This document shows, in pieces, positions 14,776 to 21,553 of a DNA stretch of 22,186 bases. Made by a program: the position numbers and the translations under genes. Below the pieces are notes generated by a model. The model was not told where the DNA came from, did not search any database, and was given only the letters and a program-made list of their open reading frames with translations. Positions within the stretch are counted from its first letter, which is position 1; each line of letters starts with the position of its first letter. Source of the DNA: W425 sp964503235 (GTDB lineage Bacteria > Chloroflexota > Dehalococcoidia > Dehalococcoidales > RBG-16-60-22); NCBI GenBank assembly GCA_964503235.1, contig CAZCZJ010000034.1, positions 1 to 22,186 on the forward strand. Reading direction: 5' to 3'.

Positions 14776-16698
14776 ATGGACGAATTCGGCTATGCCGGTA
14801 AGATATTAAACGTAGACCTTTCCGATGGTCAATCCGGCGAGCTAGCCACCGCCGATTACTCCGGCCAATACCTGGGCGGGCGGGGTATTGCCGCCAGGCT
14901 CTTCTGGGAAATGGTGCCTCCCGGTACTGCCGCCTTCGACCCTGATAACTGCCTGATTTGCACTACGGGACCGGTAACCGGGTTCTTCGGGCTGGGCGGA
15001 TGCCGGTGGGTAATGTGCGCCAAGACACCCCTGCGGCAGCCCGAGGCTTTTTCCTACGGAAACCTCGGCGGTAAGTGGGGTTCGGCTCTGAAATATGGCG
15101 GCTATGACGCTCTTACCGTACGGGGTCGGGCGGAAAGACCGGTATATCTCTACATCCATGACGGCATCGTCGAGACGAAGGATGCTTCCTCGCTGTGGGG
15201 CTTATCGACCTTCGATACGGCCGACCGTATCAGCGCCGAGCTGGGCAAAGGCGTCAGCGTACTGGCCGTCGGCCCCGCCGCCGAAAACCGGGTGGTCTTC
15301 GCTACCGCCCTGGCGGATGCCGGGGCTTCCGTCTCGGGAGGCATCGCCAGTGTTATGGGCTCCAAGAACCTCAAGGCTATTGCCGTTGCCGGCAACCGGC
15401 GACCGAAAGCCGCCCACCCCGAGAAACTGAAACAGCTAGCGGACATGGTAAAGCAAATAAGAGGGTCTACTTTTAACGGTCCGTCTCCCTGGGCGATACC
15501 CGGCCTTACCCGACCGGAAAATTGCTATGGTTGCGGGGTAGGCTGTTCGCGGCAATCATACAAGGGAGAAGATGGACGGCGTTACAAGTCTTTTTGCCAG
15601 GCCAGCGGCATCTACACCGTACCGGCAATGAATTACTACGGTAAACCCAGTGAGGCGCCTCTGCTGGCTACCCGACTCAACGATGGCTACGGACTGGACT
15701 CGGCGGTAATGGCGCCGCTGATATCCTGGCTTACCGAATGTTTCCGCGAAGGAATTATTACTGAGGCACAAACAGGATTACCTTTATCCAGAGTAGGCAG
15801 TGCCGAGTTCATCAAGGAGCTAACCCACATAGTATCACATAGAGAAGGCTTCGGTGATATTCTTGCCGGTGGTACGCTGGCAGCCGCGACAACGCTTGGC
15901 GATAAAGCCCTGGAACTGACCGCTAAATACGTCGCTACCCCGACCAGCGAGACCACGGACTACGACCCCCGTCTTATCCTGACGACCGCCCTTATGTACG
16001 CCACCGAACCGAGAAGGCCGGTTAGCCAGCTTCACGGCATCAGCGGCAATATCCTGATATCCTGGACGAACTGGGCCAACAAGGCCGAAGGGTCTTTTTT
16101 CTCCTCCGATGACCTGCGTACTGCTGCCGGGAGGTTCTGGGGCGGCGCCGAAGCAGTAGACTTCTCCACCTACGAAGGTAAAGCGCTGGCGGCTAAAAAT
16201 GTACAGGACCGCTCCTGTGTAAACGAAAGTCTTATCCTCTGCGACGTTCACTGGCCGATGACAATCACCTCGGCTGTGTGCCCGTCGGGTCACGTCGGCG
16301 ACCCTGCCCTGGAAAGCCGGATTTACTCGGCTATCACCGGGAAGGAAACCGGTGAGGAAGAATTATACCGGGTAGGCGAAAGAATCTATAATTTACAGCG
16401 GGCGATACAGCTGAGGCACGGATGGAACGGACGAGGTGGTGACCGGGTACTTGATTACTTCTTTACCCATCCCCTGAAACAGGGCGACGTGTTCTTTAAT
16501 CCCGAAGCCATCATGCCGGGCCCGGATGGACAAATCATCTCCAGACTGGATAAGGTACTCGACCGCCGCAAATTCAAAGAGATGTTGAGTGAATATTATC
16601 AGCTTCGCGGGTGGGATATAGATACGGGATTCCCCACCGCTGCCAGACTACGTGAGCTTGGCCTGGACGATGCCATTAGCGATTTATCAAAGCCATGA
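14776..16698 (+). CDS. Tungsten/molybdenum aldehyde:ferredoxin oxidoreductase
   Basis: AOR-family enzymes oxidise aldehydes to acids at a bis-pyranopterin tungsten or molybdenum centre and pass electrons through a [4Fe-4S] cluster to ferredoxin. The N-terminal pterin-binding domain is intact ('GYAGKILNVDLS', 'YLGGRGIAARLFW', 'CTTGPVTG', 'GGKWGSALKYGGYDALTVRGRAERPVYLYI'). The cluster ligands are Cys250, Cys253 and Cys257 (CYGCGVGC) with the distant Cys502. Length is about 640 residues, slightly above the archaeal enzymes. The ATG at 14776 follows AGAGG by 9 bases; the TTG at 14767 lies too close to that site. It heads a three-gene plus-strand operon divergent from the alcohol dehydrogenase/CoA-transferase operon, so it likely takes the aldehyde made by the dehydrogenases. 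Anaerobic metabolism is implied. Subfamily and substrate are not determinable by eye. Confidence 0.93.
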   Translation: MDEFGYAGKILNVDLSDGQSGELATADYSGQYLGGRGIAARLFWEMVPPGTAAFDPDNCLICTTGPVTGFFGLGGCRWVMCAKTPLRQPEAFSYGNLGGKWGSALKYGGYDALTVRGRAERPVYLYIHDGIVETKDASSLWGLSTFDTADRISAELGKGVSVLAVGPAAENRVVFATALADAGASVSGGIASVMGSKNLKAIAVAGNRRPKAAHPEKLKQLADMVKQIRGSTFNGPSPWAIPGLTRPENCYGCGVGCSRQSYKGEDGRRYKSFCQASGIYTVPAMNYYGKPSEAPLLATRLNDGYGLDSAVMAPLISWLTECFREGIITEAQTGLPLSRVGSAEFIKELTHIVSHREGFGDILAGGTLAAATTLGDKALELTAKYVATPTSETTDYDPRLILTTALMYATEPRRPVSQLHGISGNILISWTNWANKAEGSFFSSDDLRTAAGRFWGGAEAVDFSTYEGKALAAKNVQDRSCVNESLILCDVHWPMTITSAVCPSGHVGDPALESRIYSAITGKETGEEELYRVGERIYNLQRAIQLRHGWNGRGGDRVLDYFFTHPLKQGDVFFNPEAIMPGPDGQIISRLDKVLDRRKFKEMLSEYYQLRGWDIDTGFPTAARLRELGLDDAISDLSKP

Positions 16699-16742
16699 TA
16701 TATAATAATACCCGGAAATATCTAAAATAACTGGAGGTTATT

Positions 16743-17504
16743 ATGGATTTAGGTTTCAAAGGAAAAGTCGCCCTGCTGACCGGTGCCGGCAGCCAGATAG
16801 GTTTCGGCAAAGCCATCGCCCTGCTACTGGCAAAAGAGGGCTGCGACGCTATTGCTGTCACCGATATTAATCTTGATGACGTTAAATTGACGGCGGAGGC
16901 GGTAAAAGCCCTCGGCTGCAAGTCAATTGCCCTAAAAGCTGATGTTACTAACAAAGACGAAGTCCAGAAGATGGTCAAGCAGGTCGCCGATGAATACGGC
17001 AAGATTGACATCCTGGTTAATGTTGCCGGGGCAATCCTCGGTGGCGGGCCCCTGGAAGAACAGAAGCAGGACCTCTGGGATAGAGAGGTAGGCCTCAACC
17101 TTTACGGCACGATGATTACCAGCCAGGCCGTTCTCCCTTACATGCAAAAGCAGAACTCCGGTGCTATCGTTAATATCGGCTCCGGCAGCACTCACATGTA
17201 CAGTCACGGCGTATCTACCTACGCCATGGCTAAAGGAGCTGTCGACATATTTACCAAACAAATGGCTATCATGGAAGCCAAGAACGGCATACGCGTGAAC
17301 TGCGTCGCCCCCGGGCCTTCTCCCACCAATTTCATCAAAGCACCTGATAAACAGGCTGTGATAGACATGCTGGCCAAGCAAATACCGATGGGCAGAGGCG
17401 CTACCCCTGACGATATTGCCAACGCCACCCTTTTCTTCGCGTCGGATATCTCCGGCTATGTGACCGGTCAGGTCCTGCACGTTTCGGGAGGCTCGGTATT
17501 GTAA
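16743..17504 (+). CDS. SDR-family dehydrogenase (copy 1)
   Basis: A classical short-chain dehydrogenase, 253 residues. It has the catalytic tetrad Asn119, Ser147, Tyr160 and Lys164 (YAMAK). Asp41 at the end of the second strand predicts NAD(H). The glycine-rich motif reads TGAGSQIG, with Gln18 where the TGxxxGxG pattern has its middle Gly, and the 'NNAG' motif is NVAG. It most likely oxidises a hydroxyacyl-CoA or related alcohol, as FabG/BbsCD-like SDRs do. The CTGGAGGTT site precedes the ATG. It is 44 bases after AOR and 19 bases before a homologous SDR of identical length whose key residues fall at the same positions. This points to recent duplication and perhaps a heteromeric enzyme. Confidence 0.9.
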   Translation: MDLGFKGKVALLTGAGSQIGFGKAIALLLAKEGCDAIAVTDINLDDVKLTAEAVKALGCKSIALKADVTNKDEVQKMVKQVADEYGKIDILVNVAGAILGGGPLEEQKQDLWDREVGLNLYGTMITSQAVLPYMQKQNSGAIVNIGSGSTHMYSHGVSTYAMAKGAVDIFTKQMAIMEAKNGIRVNCVAPGPSPTNFIKAPDKQAVIDMLAKQIPMGRGATPDDIANATLFFASDISGYVTGQVLHVSGGSVL

Positions 17505-17523
17505 TTAATAAAAGGAGTTAAAG

Positions 17524-18285
17524 ATGGACTTAGGACTTAAAGGAAAAACCGCCCTGGTAACCGGTGCCGGTAGCCAGATAGGCTTTGGTAAGGAGATATG
17601 CCTGACGCTGGCCAGGGAAGGTTGTGATGTTGCCGTCAATGATATCGACCTTGAAAACGCTCGGAAAACGGCCGACGCAGTTAAGGCCCTGGGCGTGAAA
17701 ACCATGGCTGTCAAGGCTGATGTTACCAGGAAAGCCGAAGTAGACGAGATGATCAGGAAAGTGCTGGCGGAATTCGGCAGGATTGATATTCTGGTAAATA
17801 ACGCCGGCGGCATGAACTTCGGGGCTTTCAACTTCCTCGAAGCCAAAGAGGAGACCTGGGATAAAGACTTCGCTCTGAATACCAAGGGCGCCATGTTCTG
17901 CTCGCAGGCAGTACTACCGGGGATGACGGAGCATAAGTACGGTAAAATCGTTAATATCTCCTCCAGCGTCGCCAAACAGGCTTTCCCCGGTGTCTCTACC
18001 TATGCCATGTCTAAATCCGCCCTTTATGTCTTCACCAGGGGACTGGCGGGCATGGTCATCAAACAGGGAATCAACGTTAACAGCGTCGCCCCGGGATGGG
18101 GACTCACCAACTTCGACCCCAGACCCCACGATGAAATTAAAAAAGGATTTATCCCGGAAACCCCCAGGGCAATCGAGACTACCCCCAAGGATATCGCCAA
18201 TGCTGTAGCTTTCCTGGCATCGGATGTCTCCGCCCATATCATCGGGCAGATTATCTGCGTCGACGGCGGCTCTACCATGCAGTAG
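17524..18285 (+). CDS. SDR-family dehydrogenase (copy 2)
   Basis: Paralogue of the preceding gene, 253 residues, with Asn119, Ser147, Tyr160 and Lys164 (YAMSK) in the same positions. NNAG is canonical here, and Asp40 suggests NAD(H). It shares TGAGSQIGFGK with copy 1. The C-terminal half diverges more (PGWGLTNFDPRPHDEIKKGF against PGPSPTNFIKAPDKQAVIDM), which in SDRs forms the substrate lid, so the two copies may differ in substrate. AAAGGAGTTAAAG precedes the ATG. It is the last protein gene of the AOR operon and is followed by an apparent small-RNA gene. Both copies look catalytically competent, unlike BbsC/BbsD, where one chain is an inactive partner. Confidence 0.9.
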   Translation: MDLGLKGKTALVTGAGSQIGFGKEICLTLAREGCDVAVNDIDLENARKTADAVKALGVKTMAVKADVTRKAEVDEMIRKVLAEFGRIDILVNNAGGMNFGAFNFLEAKEETWDKDFALNTKGAMFCSQAVLPGMTEHKYGKIVNISSSVAKQAFPGVSTYAMSKSALYVFTRGLAGMVIKQGINVNSVAPGWGLTNFDPRPHDEIKKGFIPETPRAIETTPKDIANAVAFLASDVSAHIIGQIICVDGGSTMQ

Positions 18286-18340
18286 GCGTCGGGTTAGTGG
18301 AATTTTATAATTTTATAACCTTCCCCTAGCTGGGCATTTC

Positions 18341-18369
18341 TTGACAACTGTCATAACCTGTGTTAAAAA
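18341..18369 (+). promoter_or_regulatory. Promoter of the candidate small RNA
   Basis: A perfect TTGACA (18341-18346) and TAAAAA (18364-18369) are separated by exactly 17 bases. The start of transcription would fall near 18376, just where a structured segment opens with GAAGCTT. Confidence 0.5.
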
Positions 18370-18419
18370 GATAATAGAAGCTTATGGTACAACCTGAGTC
18401 TGACTTCGGGAGGTATACA

Positions 18420-18464
18420 ATGAAGCTTCACGGTTTACTGGGAGTCTGGCAGGTGGACAGTTGA
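18420..18464 (+). CDS. Possible 14-residue peptide inside the small RNA
   Basis: ATG at 18420 is preceded by GGGAGG with a 6-base gap, an excellent ribosome site, and encodes MKLHGLLGVWQVDS before TGA. A second tiny frame starts in the overlap TGATG (18464-18511, 15 residues starting MPCRQTGQ). The start codon adjoins the right arm of the first stem, which could control access. It may be a leader peptide, a dual-function RNA or chance. Confidence 0.25.
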   Translation: MKLHGLLGVWQVDS

Positions 18465-18598
18465 TGCCCTGTAGACAGACAGGGCAAATGGGAAACGGAC
18501 TCGGCTCGTAACTAATAAAAAGAGGTCGTTCAATAAGAAGAGACCTTGTTCGGCGTAACGCCGGGAGTGAGTTGAGTTCGAAACCAGTTCGTCTCATG

Positions 18599-18630
18599 AA
18601 TAGAGGTTGCTCGAAAGAGCAACCTCTATT
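18599..18630 (+). terminator. Hairpin terminator with GAAA tetraloop
   Basis: AATAGAGGTTGCTC (18599-18612) and GAGCAACCTCTATT (18617-18630) are a perfect 14-bp stem closed by C-G around GAAA, followed by a modest T-rich stretch (attattatc). It ends the small RNA or the AOR/SDR operon. It could also serve the convergent minus-strand gene ending at 18672, though no T-run follows on that strand. Confidence 0.7.
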
Positions 18631-18671
18631 ATTATCTATATGGAATAAGTGATTCTTCGATAATCTGTAGT

Positions 18672-18944
18672 TTACTCCGCGGGACGGAGCCCGGTCCTGT
18701 CCAGAAGGTCGGAGTAAAATTCGGCGATGTCCTCGTCGTAGATATGACTCTCGGCTTTTATAAACGGCGTGGTGAGTGCTTCCTGGTATATCGTCTCGAT
18801 ATCGGGTAGGAGCGTCACCAGGCCATCGGTTACATTCTCGGATGGTTCGTCGGTATCGGCTCGTAGCGGTAGAATCGACATGGCTCCGAGGACGAGTAGA
18901 CCGCAAATCAGGAAACCTCCTATGAAACCTGTTAACATCCTCAT
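18672..18944 (-). CDS. Small membrane-anchored or secreted protein of unknown function
   Basis: I do not recognise this 90-residue protein. Residues 5-27 (TGFIGGFLICGLLVLGAMSILPL) form a single hydrophobic segment after a positive start. They are followed by an acidic tail of about 60 residues (DTDEPSENVTD..., DEDIAEFYSDLLDRTG). It therefore looks like an N-terminally anchored protein with its tail outside, or a secreted one. Translation is well supported by AGAGGAGA about 7 bases before the ATG. It is transcribed alone, divergent from the Rpe-like gene across a 220-base region that holds a 7-2-7 palindrome, and convergent with the small-RNA terminator. The acidic tail has no cysteines or known motif. 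Confidence 0.65.
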   Translation of the reverse strand: MRMLTGFIGGFLICGLLVLGAMSILPLRADTDEPSENVTDGLVTLLPDIETIYQEALTTPFIKAESHIYDEDIAEFYSDLLDRTGLRPAE

Positions 18945-19010
18945 CTTAATTCTCCTCTATTTATCGTAGCCGTTTATTCCCGTTCACATTTTCATTCTGA
19001 CATATGAGCA

Positions 19011-19026
19011 TTAATACCCGTATTAA
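19011..19026. promoter_or_regulatory. Palindrome, possible operator in the divergent region
   Basis: TTAATAC-CC-GTATTAA is a perfect 7-2-7 palindrome lying between the divergent 18672-18944 gene and the Rpe-like gene, about 67 bases from the former's start. This size and symmetry suit a dimeric repressor or regulator site. Confidence 0.35.
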
Positions 19027-19080
19027 GGCCATAAATAATATATAAAGGTTAGGTTAAATTTGTATAAAGAATGTATCTGC

Positions 19081-19110
19081 TTGACACATCGGGTATGACA
19101 CACCTAAAAT
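19081..19110 (+). promoter_or_regulatory. Promoter of the Rpe-like gene
   Basis: A perfect TTGACA (19081-19086) and TAAAAT (19105-19110) are spaced by 18 bases. GGGTAT (19091-19096) and ATACCC (19118-19123) form an inverted repeat flanking the -10, which could bind a regulator. Transcription would start near 19117. Confidence 0.6.
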
Positions 19111-19164
19111 ATCGGCGATACCCTAAATATTTCAATACCTCGTTTCACATCTCCGGGAGGCTTG

Positions 19165-19818
19165 ATGAGCAGCACAATCCGCACGGTTCCGGCCATTCTC
19201 ACCGACGACCCCATTGCTCTGGGGAAAATGGTACTCCAGACCGAGTCTTTCACCGACTTCGCTCAATTCGACATTATGGACGGGCAGTTCGTACCCTCGA
19301 CAAGTGTAACCTGCCAGCAGATTGCCGCTCTGGAGACCAGGTTGTCATGGGAGGCGCACCTGATGGTGCTGCATCCGGAAAAGTATCTGGAGGAATTTAA
19401 GAAGGCCGGAGCGCAGAAAATCGTCTTTCACTACGAAGCCACTCCCGCCCCGGAAAGCGTTATCGACCGGATAAAGAAACTGGAAATGCAGGTGGGACTG
19501 GCGGTCAATCCGGAAACCCCCGTTTCCACCATCGCCCCACTGGTAAAGACGCTGGACAGCGTACTTTTCCTGTCGGTTACTCCCGGTTACTACGGCGCCA
19601 CGTTCATACCGGCGGTCCTCGATAAAATAGCCACGTTCCGGAAAGCCCACCCTGTCGTTGAAGCAGGTATCGACGGCGGCATCAAAGAGAATAACATCGC
19701 CGAGATTGCCGCTTCCGGAGTGAACGTTATCTATATCGGCAGCGCCATTTACCTCCAGCCTGACCCAGCCGATAGCTACCGCCGCCTTACCAGGCTGGCT
19801 GAGGCGTACGCCCCGTAA
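19165..19818 (+). CDS. Ribulose-phosphate 3-epimerase-like protein
   Basis: A TIM-barrel protein of the Rpe family (217 residues, normal length), which interconverts ribulose-5-phosphate and xylulose-5-phosphate using a metal bound by two His and two Asp. Visible matches are VPAILTDDP at the N-terminus, FDIMDGQFVP, AHLMVLHPEKYLEEF and GIDGGIKENNIAEIAASGVNVIYIGSAI. Compared by eye with the E. coli enzyme, the first metal ligand His34 is Gln34 here (AQFDIMDG). Asp36, the His of AHLM and the Asp of GIDGG remain. The phosphate-site 'NPGFGGQ' is TPGYYGAT. The protein may therefore be a divergent epimerase on another sugar phosphate or use a different metal geometry. The ATG at 19165 is 4 bases after GGGAGG; a TTG at 19162 would be too close. 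I withhold the rpe symbol. Confidence 0.8.
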   Translation: MSSTIRTVPAILTDDPIALGKMVLQTESFTDFAQFDIMDGQFVPSTSVTCQQIAALETRLSWEAHLMVLHPEKYLEEFKKAGAQKIVFHYEATPAPESVIDRIKKLEMQVGLAVNPETPVSTIAPLVKTLDSVLFLSVTPGYYGATFIPAVLDKIATFRKAHPVVEAGIDGGIKENNIAEIAASGVNVIYIGSAIYLQPDPADSYRRLTRLAEAYAP

Positions 19819-19834
19819 TAGTCGACATAGATAT

Positions 19835-19849
19835 TCTTGATTTTCAAGA
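19835..19849. promoter_or_regulatory. Small palindrome between the Rpe-like and TIGR04076-like genes
   Basis: TCTTGA-TTT-TCAAGA is a 6-3-6 palindrome in the 68-base gap. It is too short and AT-rich to be a good terminator; it may be an operator or chance. A weak promoter-like TTGATT/TAAGTA pair overlaps it. Confidence 0.2.
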
Positions 19850-19886
19850 TTCGCTGTTATAAGTAAAATGATATGGAGAAGATTAT

Positions 19887-20648
19887 ATGTTTAAAGTAAA
19901 AGCCACGGTAGTCGGTTACGGCAAAGACGAGAGCAAAGGCCCCTGCCACTTTCGCTACAAAGTCGGTGATGAAATTATATTCGACGGCGAAACCGTCTCC
20001 GGAAGAGTATGCCCCAACATAATGGCGCCCTTGGCTCGGGCTTTTGCTGACCTTTTTGCTTCGGGAGGCCGTCATCAAGAAGGCGAAGTGCCCGGCAGTT
20101 ATTATCCCTTCTGGCATTCGCCCCAGAGTGTTTACGACCCCGCCTATAAGAAATACGACGGCGTGGGATTCAGACCTACTCTGGAGCGACCGGAGGAAGG
20201 CTATAAATTCGTTGCCGACGAAACGTTATTCGATAATCCCCCGGGTGGGAAGTGGATTATCGGCAAAGGCACCGAAAAGAGCGAGATATCACTGACCTGC
20301 GGTGACAGTCACACTTTCGTGCAGTTTAAGGTGGCGGCGTTCGATTTAGCCGACCGCGGCGATGCTCTTCCTTATTATCGGAGAGCGATGACTATATTAA
20401 GCAAAGTCTCCCGAAAACCGTGGATTGCCATGAACAAGATAATCGAGGAATTTACGAGCGACCAGAGAGACAATATTTATCCGTCTTTAGGTCAGAGAAT
20501 CATCGCCGTACTGGCAGGAGAACTCGAGGTCCTGGGCTACGTCGTTGTGAAAAACGATATGGTCACCGCAACCGATGAGGGCGAGAAGAAACTGGATAGT
20601 TTTATAAAGAGTCTGACCGCAGAAGAAAAGGAAGCTCTGAAACTATAA
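19887..20648 (+). CDS. TIGR04076-like protein with an extra C-terminal domain
   Basis: The first 60-100 residues resemble the uncharacterised TIGR04076 family: KVKATVVGYG, a Cys (Cys20), then 'YKVGDEIIFDGETVSGRVCPNIMAPLARAF' with Cys42. These two cysteines with the intervening 'KVGDE' are the family's signature. The remainder (to residue 253) is longer than the usual single domain. It holds a second Cys-containing stretch (EISLTCGDSHTFVQFKV). It ends in a helix-rich part that could be a small winged-helix (SDQRDNIYPSLGQRIIAVLAGELEVLGYV, then VTATDEGEKKLDSFI). No function is known for the family and none is assigned. GGAGAAG lies 8 bases before the ATG. It may be cotranscribed with the Rpe-like gene 68 bases upstream. 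Confidence 0.7.
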   Translation: MFKVKATVVGYGKDESKGPCHFRYKVGDEIIFDGETVSGRVCPNIMAPLARAFADLFASGGRHQEGEVPGSYYPFWHSPQSVYDPAYKKYDGVGFRPTLERPEEGYKFVADETLFDNPPGGKWIIGKGTEKSEISLTCGDSHTFVQFKVAAFDLADRGDALPYYRRAMTILSKVSRKPWIAMNKIIEEFTSDQRDNIYPSLGQRIIAVLAGELEVLGYVVVKNDMVTATDEGEKKLDSFIKSLTAEEKEALKL

Positions 20649-20659
20649 ATCGTCCCGGT

Positions 20660-21004
20660 TTACAGGTGAATCGTCGGCCCGCTTTCCGATTCTTCCTCAT
20701 CTTCGCTACCCCAGTTCTGCATCAGTTCCTTCAGTTTCTGGGCAAGTTTGGAACTGTTGCGCAGGCGCTCGATAAAGATAGGGCATCCCTCCAGCAATGA
20801 GTTCTGGGCGGCGGTGGCCATACTGGAGAGGAGGTTCTGCATACCCAGGTCCATCTGGGGAGGAATACCCATCCCCGGAGCCTGCTGCTCCAGCTGCCGA
20901 CGAATATCCTCGGCGGTGAATTTCATCGGCATAGCACAGCTTTTATACCATGGACATTCCTTACACTGGACTATCCCGTAGGCTTCGTTGAGTACGTCAT
21001 CCAT
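20660..21004 (-). CDS. Small four-cysteine protein of unknown function
   Basis: I do not recognise this 114-residue protein. It has a C-x2-C-x5-C cluster at residues 14, 17 and 23 (CKECPWYKSC) and a fourth cysteine at 74 (LEGCPIF), which together could hold zinc or an iron-sulfur cluster. A Met/Gln-rich middle (QQAPGMGIPPQMDLGMQ) separates them, and the C-terminus is acidic (EDEEESES). There is no signal peptide, so it should be cytoplasmic. AAGGGAGT precedes the ATG. It lies 21 bases after the TlpA-like gene as the last member of a CcdA-TlpA operon, which hints at a thiol or metal-cluster connection but does not prove it. Confidence 0.7.
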   Translation of the reverse strand: MDDVLNEAYGIVQCKECPWYKSCAMPMKFTAEDIRRQLEQQAPGMGIPPQMDLGMQNLLSSMATAAQNSLLEGCPIFIERLRNSSKLAQKLKELMQNWGSEDEEESESGPTIHL

Positions 21005-21025
21005 GGCCGACTCCCTTGTAACTCA

Positions 21026-21532
21026 TCATTCAAACAAATCTCGTAACCTCTGTTCTAAATCCGCCTTACTCCTGAAGGCACCCACGTCACTGTGTCTTAT
21101 TATACCACGTTCATCAATGAAAAACGTGGCCGGAATCGACCTGGTATTGTACATCTCGGCCACTTCCCCGGTCATATCCAGCAGCACCGGGAAAGTAAAA
21201 CCGTTGTCCTCCATGAATCCCCCTGCCACCGAAGGAGACTCACCTATGTTTACTCCCAGAATTACCAGGCCAGCCGCCTCCCATTCCGTATCTTCATAGA
21301 CCTGCTGGAAAAAAGGCATCTCGGAACGGCAGGGTCCGCACCAGCTTGCCCAGAAGTTAAGCATCACCGGGCTGCCTCGATAATCGCTAAGCGATACCGT
21401 CTGCCCCTCCAGGTTCTGCAACTCAAAGTCCGGGGCTGTCTCACCCGGTTTGGTAGAAGCGCAGTTTGTCGCCATAAGAGCAACAGCAATAACAAGACAA
21501 CAGAATGTTGTAACCATTATTTTTCTCATCAT
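21026..21532 (-). CDS. TlpA/ResA-like membrane-anchored thioredoxin
   Basis: A 168-residue extracytoplasmic thiol-disulfide oxidoreductase of the TlpA/ResA/AhpC-TSA type. After an N-terminal hydrophobic signal (residues 5-22) comes ETAPDFELQNLEGQTVSLSDYRGSPVMLNFWASWCGPCRSEMP, the hallmark of the family. The active-site cysteines are Cys65 and Cys68 in WCGPC. The cis-proline loop is SIPATFFID (Pro134). A cysteine at 24 (MATNC) might be lipidated, but Asn just before it is atypical of a lipobox. GGGGAGG precedes the tandem ATG codons at 21532 and 21529. The CcdA-like gene lies 21 bases upstream and would keep this protein reduced across the membrane; the usual use is cytochrome c maturation or repair of exported thiols. 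Confidence 0.92.
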   Translation of the reverse strand: MMRKIMVTTFCCLVIAVALMATNCASTKPGETAPDFELQNLEGQTVSLSDYRGSPVMLNFWASWCGPCRSEMPFFQQVYEDTEWEAAGLVILGVNIGESPSVAGGFMEDNGFTFPVLLDMTGEVAEMYNTRSIPATFFIDERGIIRHSDVGAFRSKADLEQRLRDLFE

Positions 21533-21553
21533 GTTATCCTCCCCCGATATTTA

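Larger units (their letters stand above)
18376..18630 (+). ncRNA. Candidate structured small RNA, about 255 nt, family not recognised
   Basis: The segment runs from a predicted start just after a TTGACA-17-TAAAAA promoter to a tetraloop hairpin. Several local stems are visible. GAAGCTT (18377-18383) pairs with AAGCTTC (18423-18429). GAGTCTG near 18443 pairs with CGGACTC near 18496, allowing one G-U. GCCCTGT (18466-18472) pairs with ACAGGGC (18479-18485). AGGTC near 18523 pairs with GACCT near 18541, and CGGCG pairs with CGCCG around a TAA loop near 18552-18564. No long plausible protein frame occupies it. I compared it by eye with tmRNA, RNase P RNA, SRP RNA, GEMM and TPP/cobalamin riboswitch cores and found no match. 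It could also be a leader or a mobile-element remnant. Confidence 0.42.

Noticed and set aside
15835..16293. 152-codon minus-strand frame within the aldehyde oxidoreductase gene
   Set aside because: Antisense to conserved AOR sequence, no motif; a shadow frame, as are similar ones in the ADH, CaiB and SDR genes.
18576..18598. GAGTTCGAAACC segment resembling a tRNA T-arm or tmRNA 3' end
   Set aside because: The bases either side of the loop do not form a T-stem, and no acceptor stem, anticodon arm or CCA end is present.
18382..18906. 174-codon minus-strand frame across the small-RNA region
   Set aside because: Runs through the terminator, the RNA stems and the well-supported 18672-18944 gene in another frame; rich in Arg, Ser and Pro without a motif, typical of an antisense shadow.
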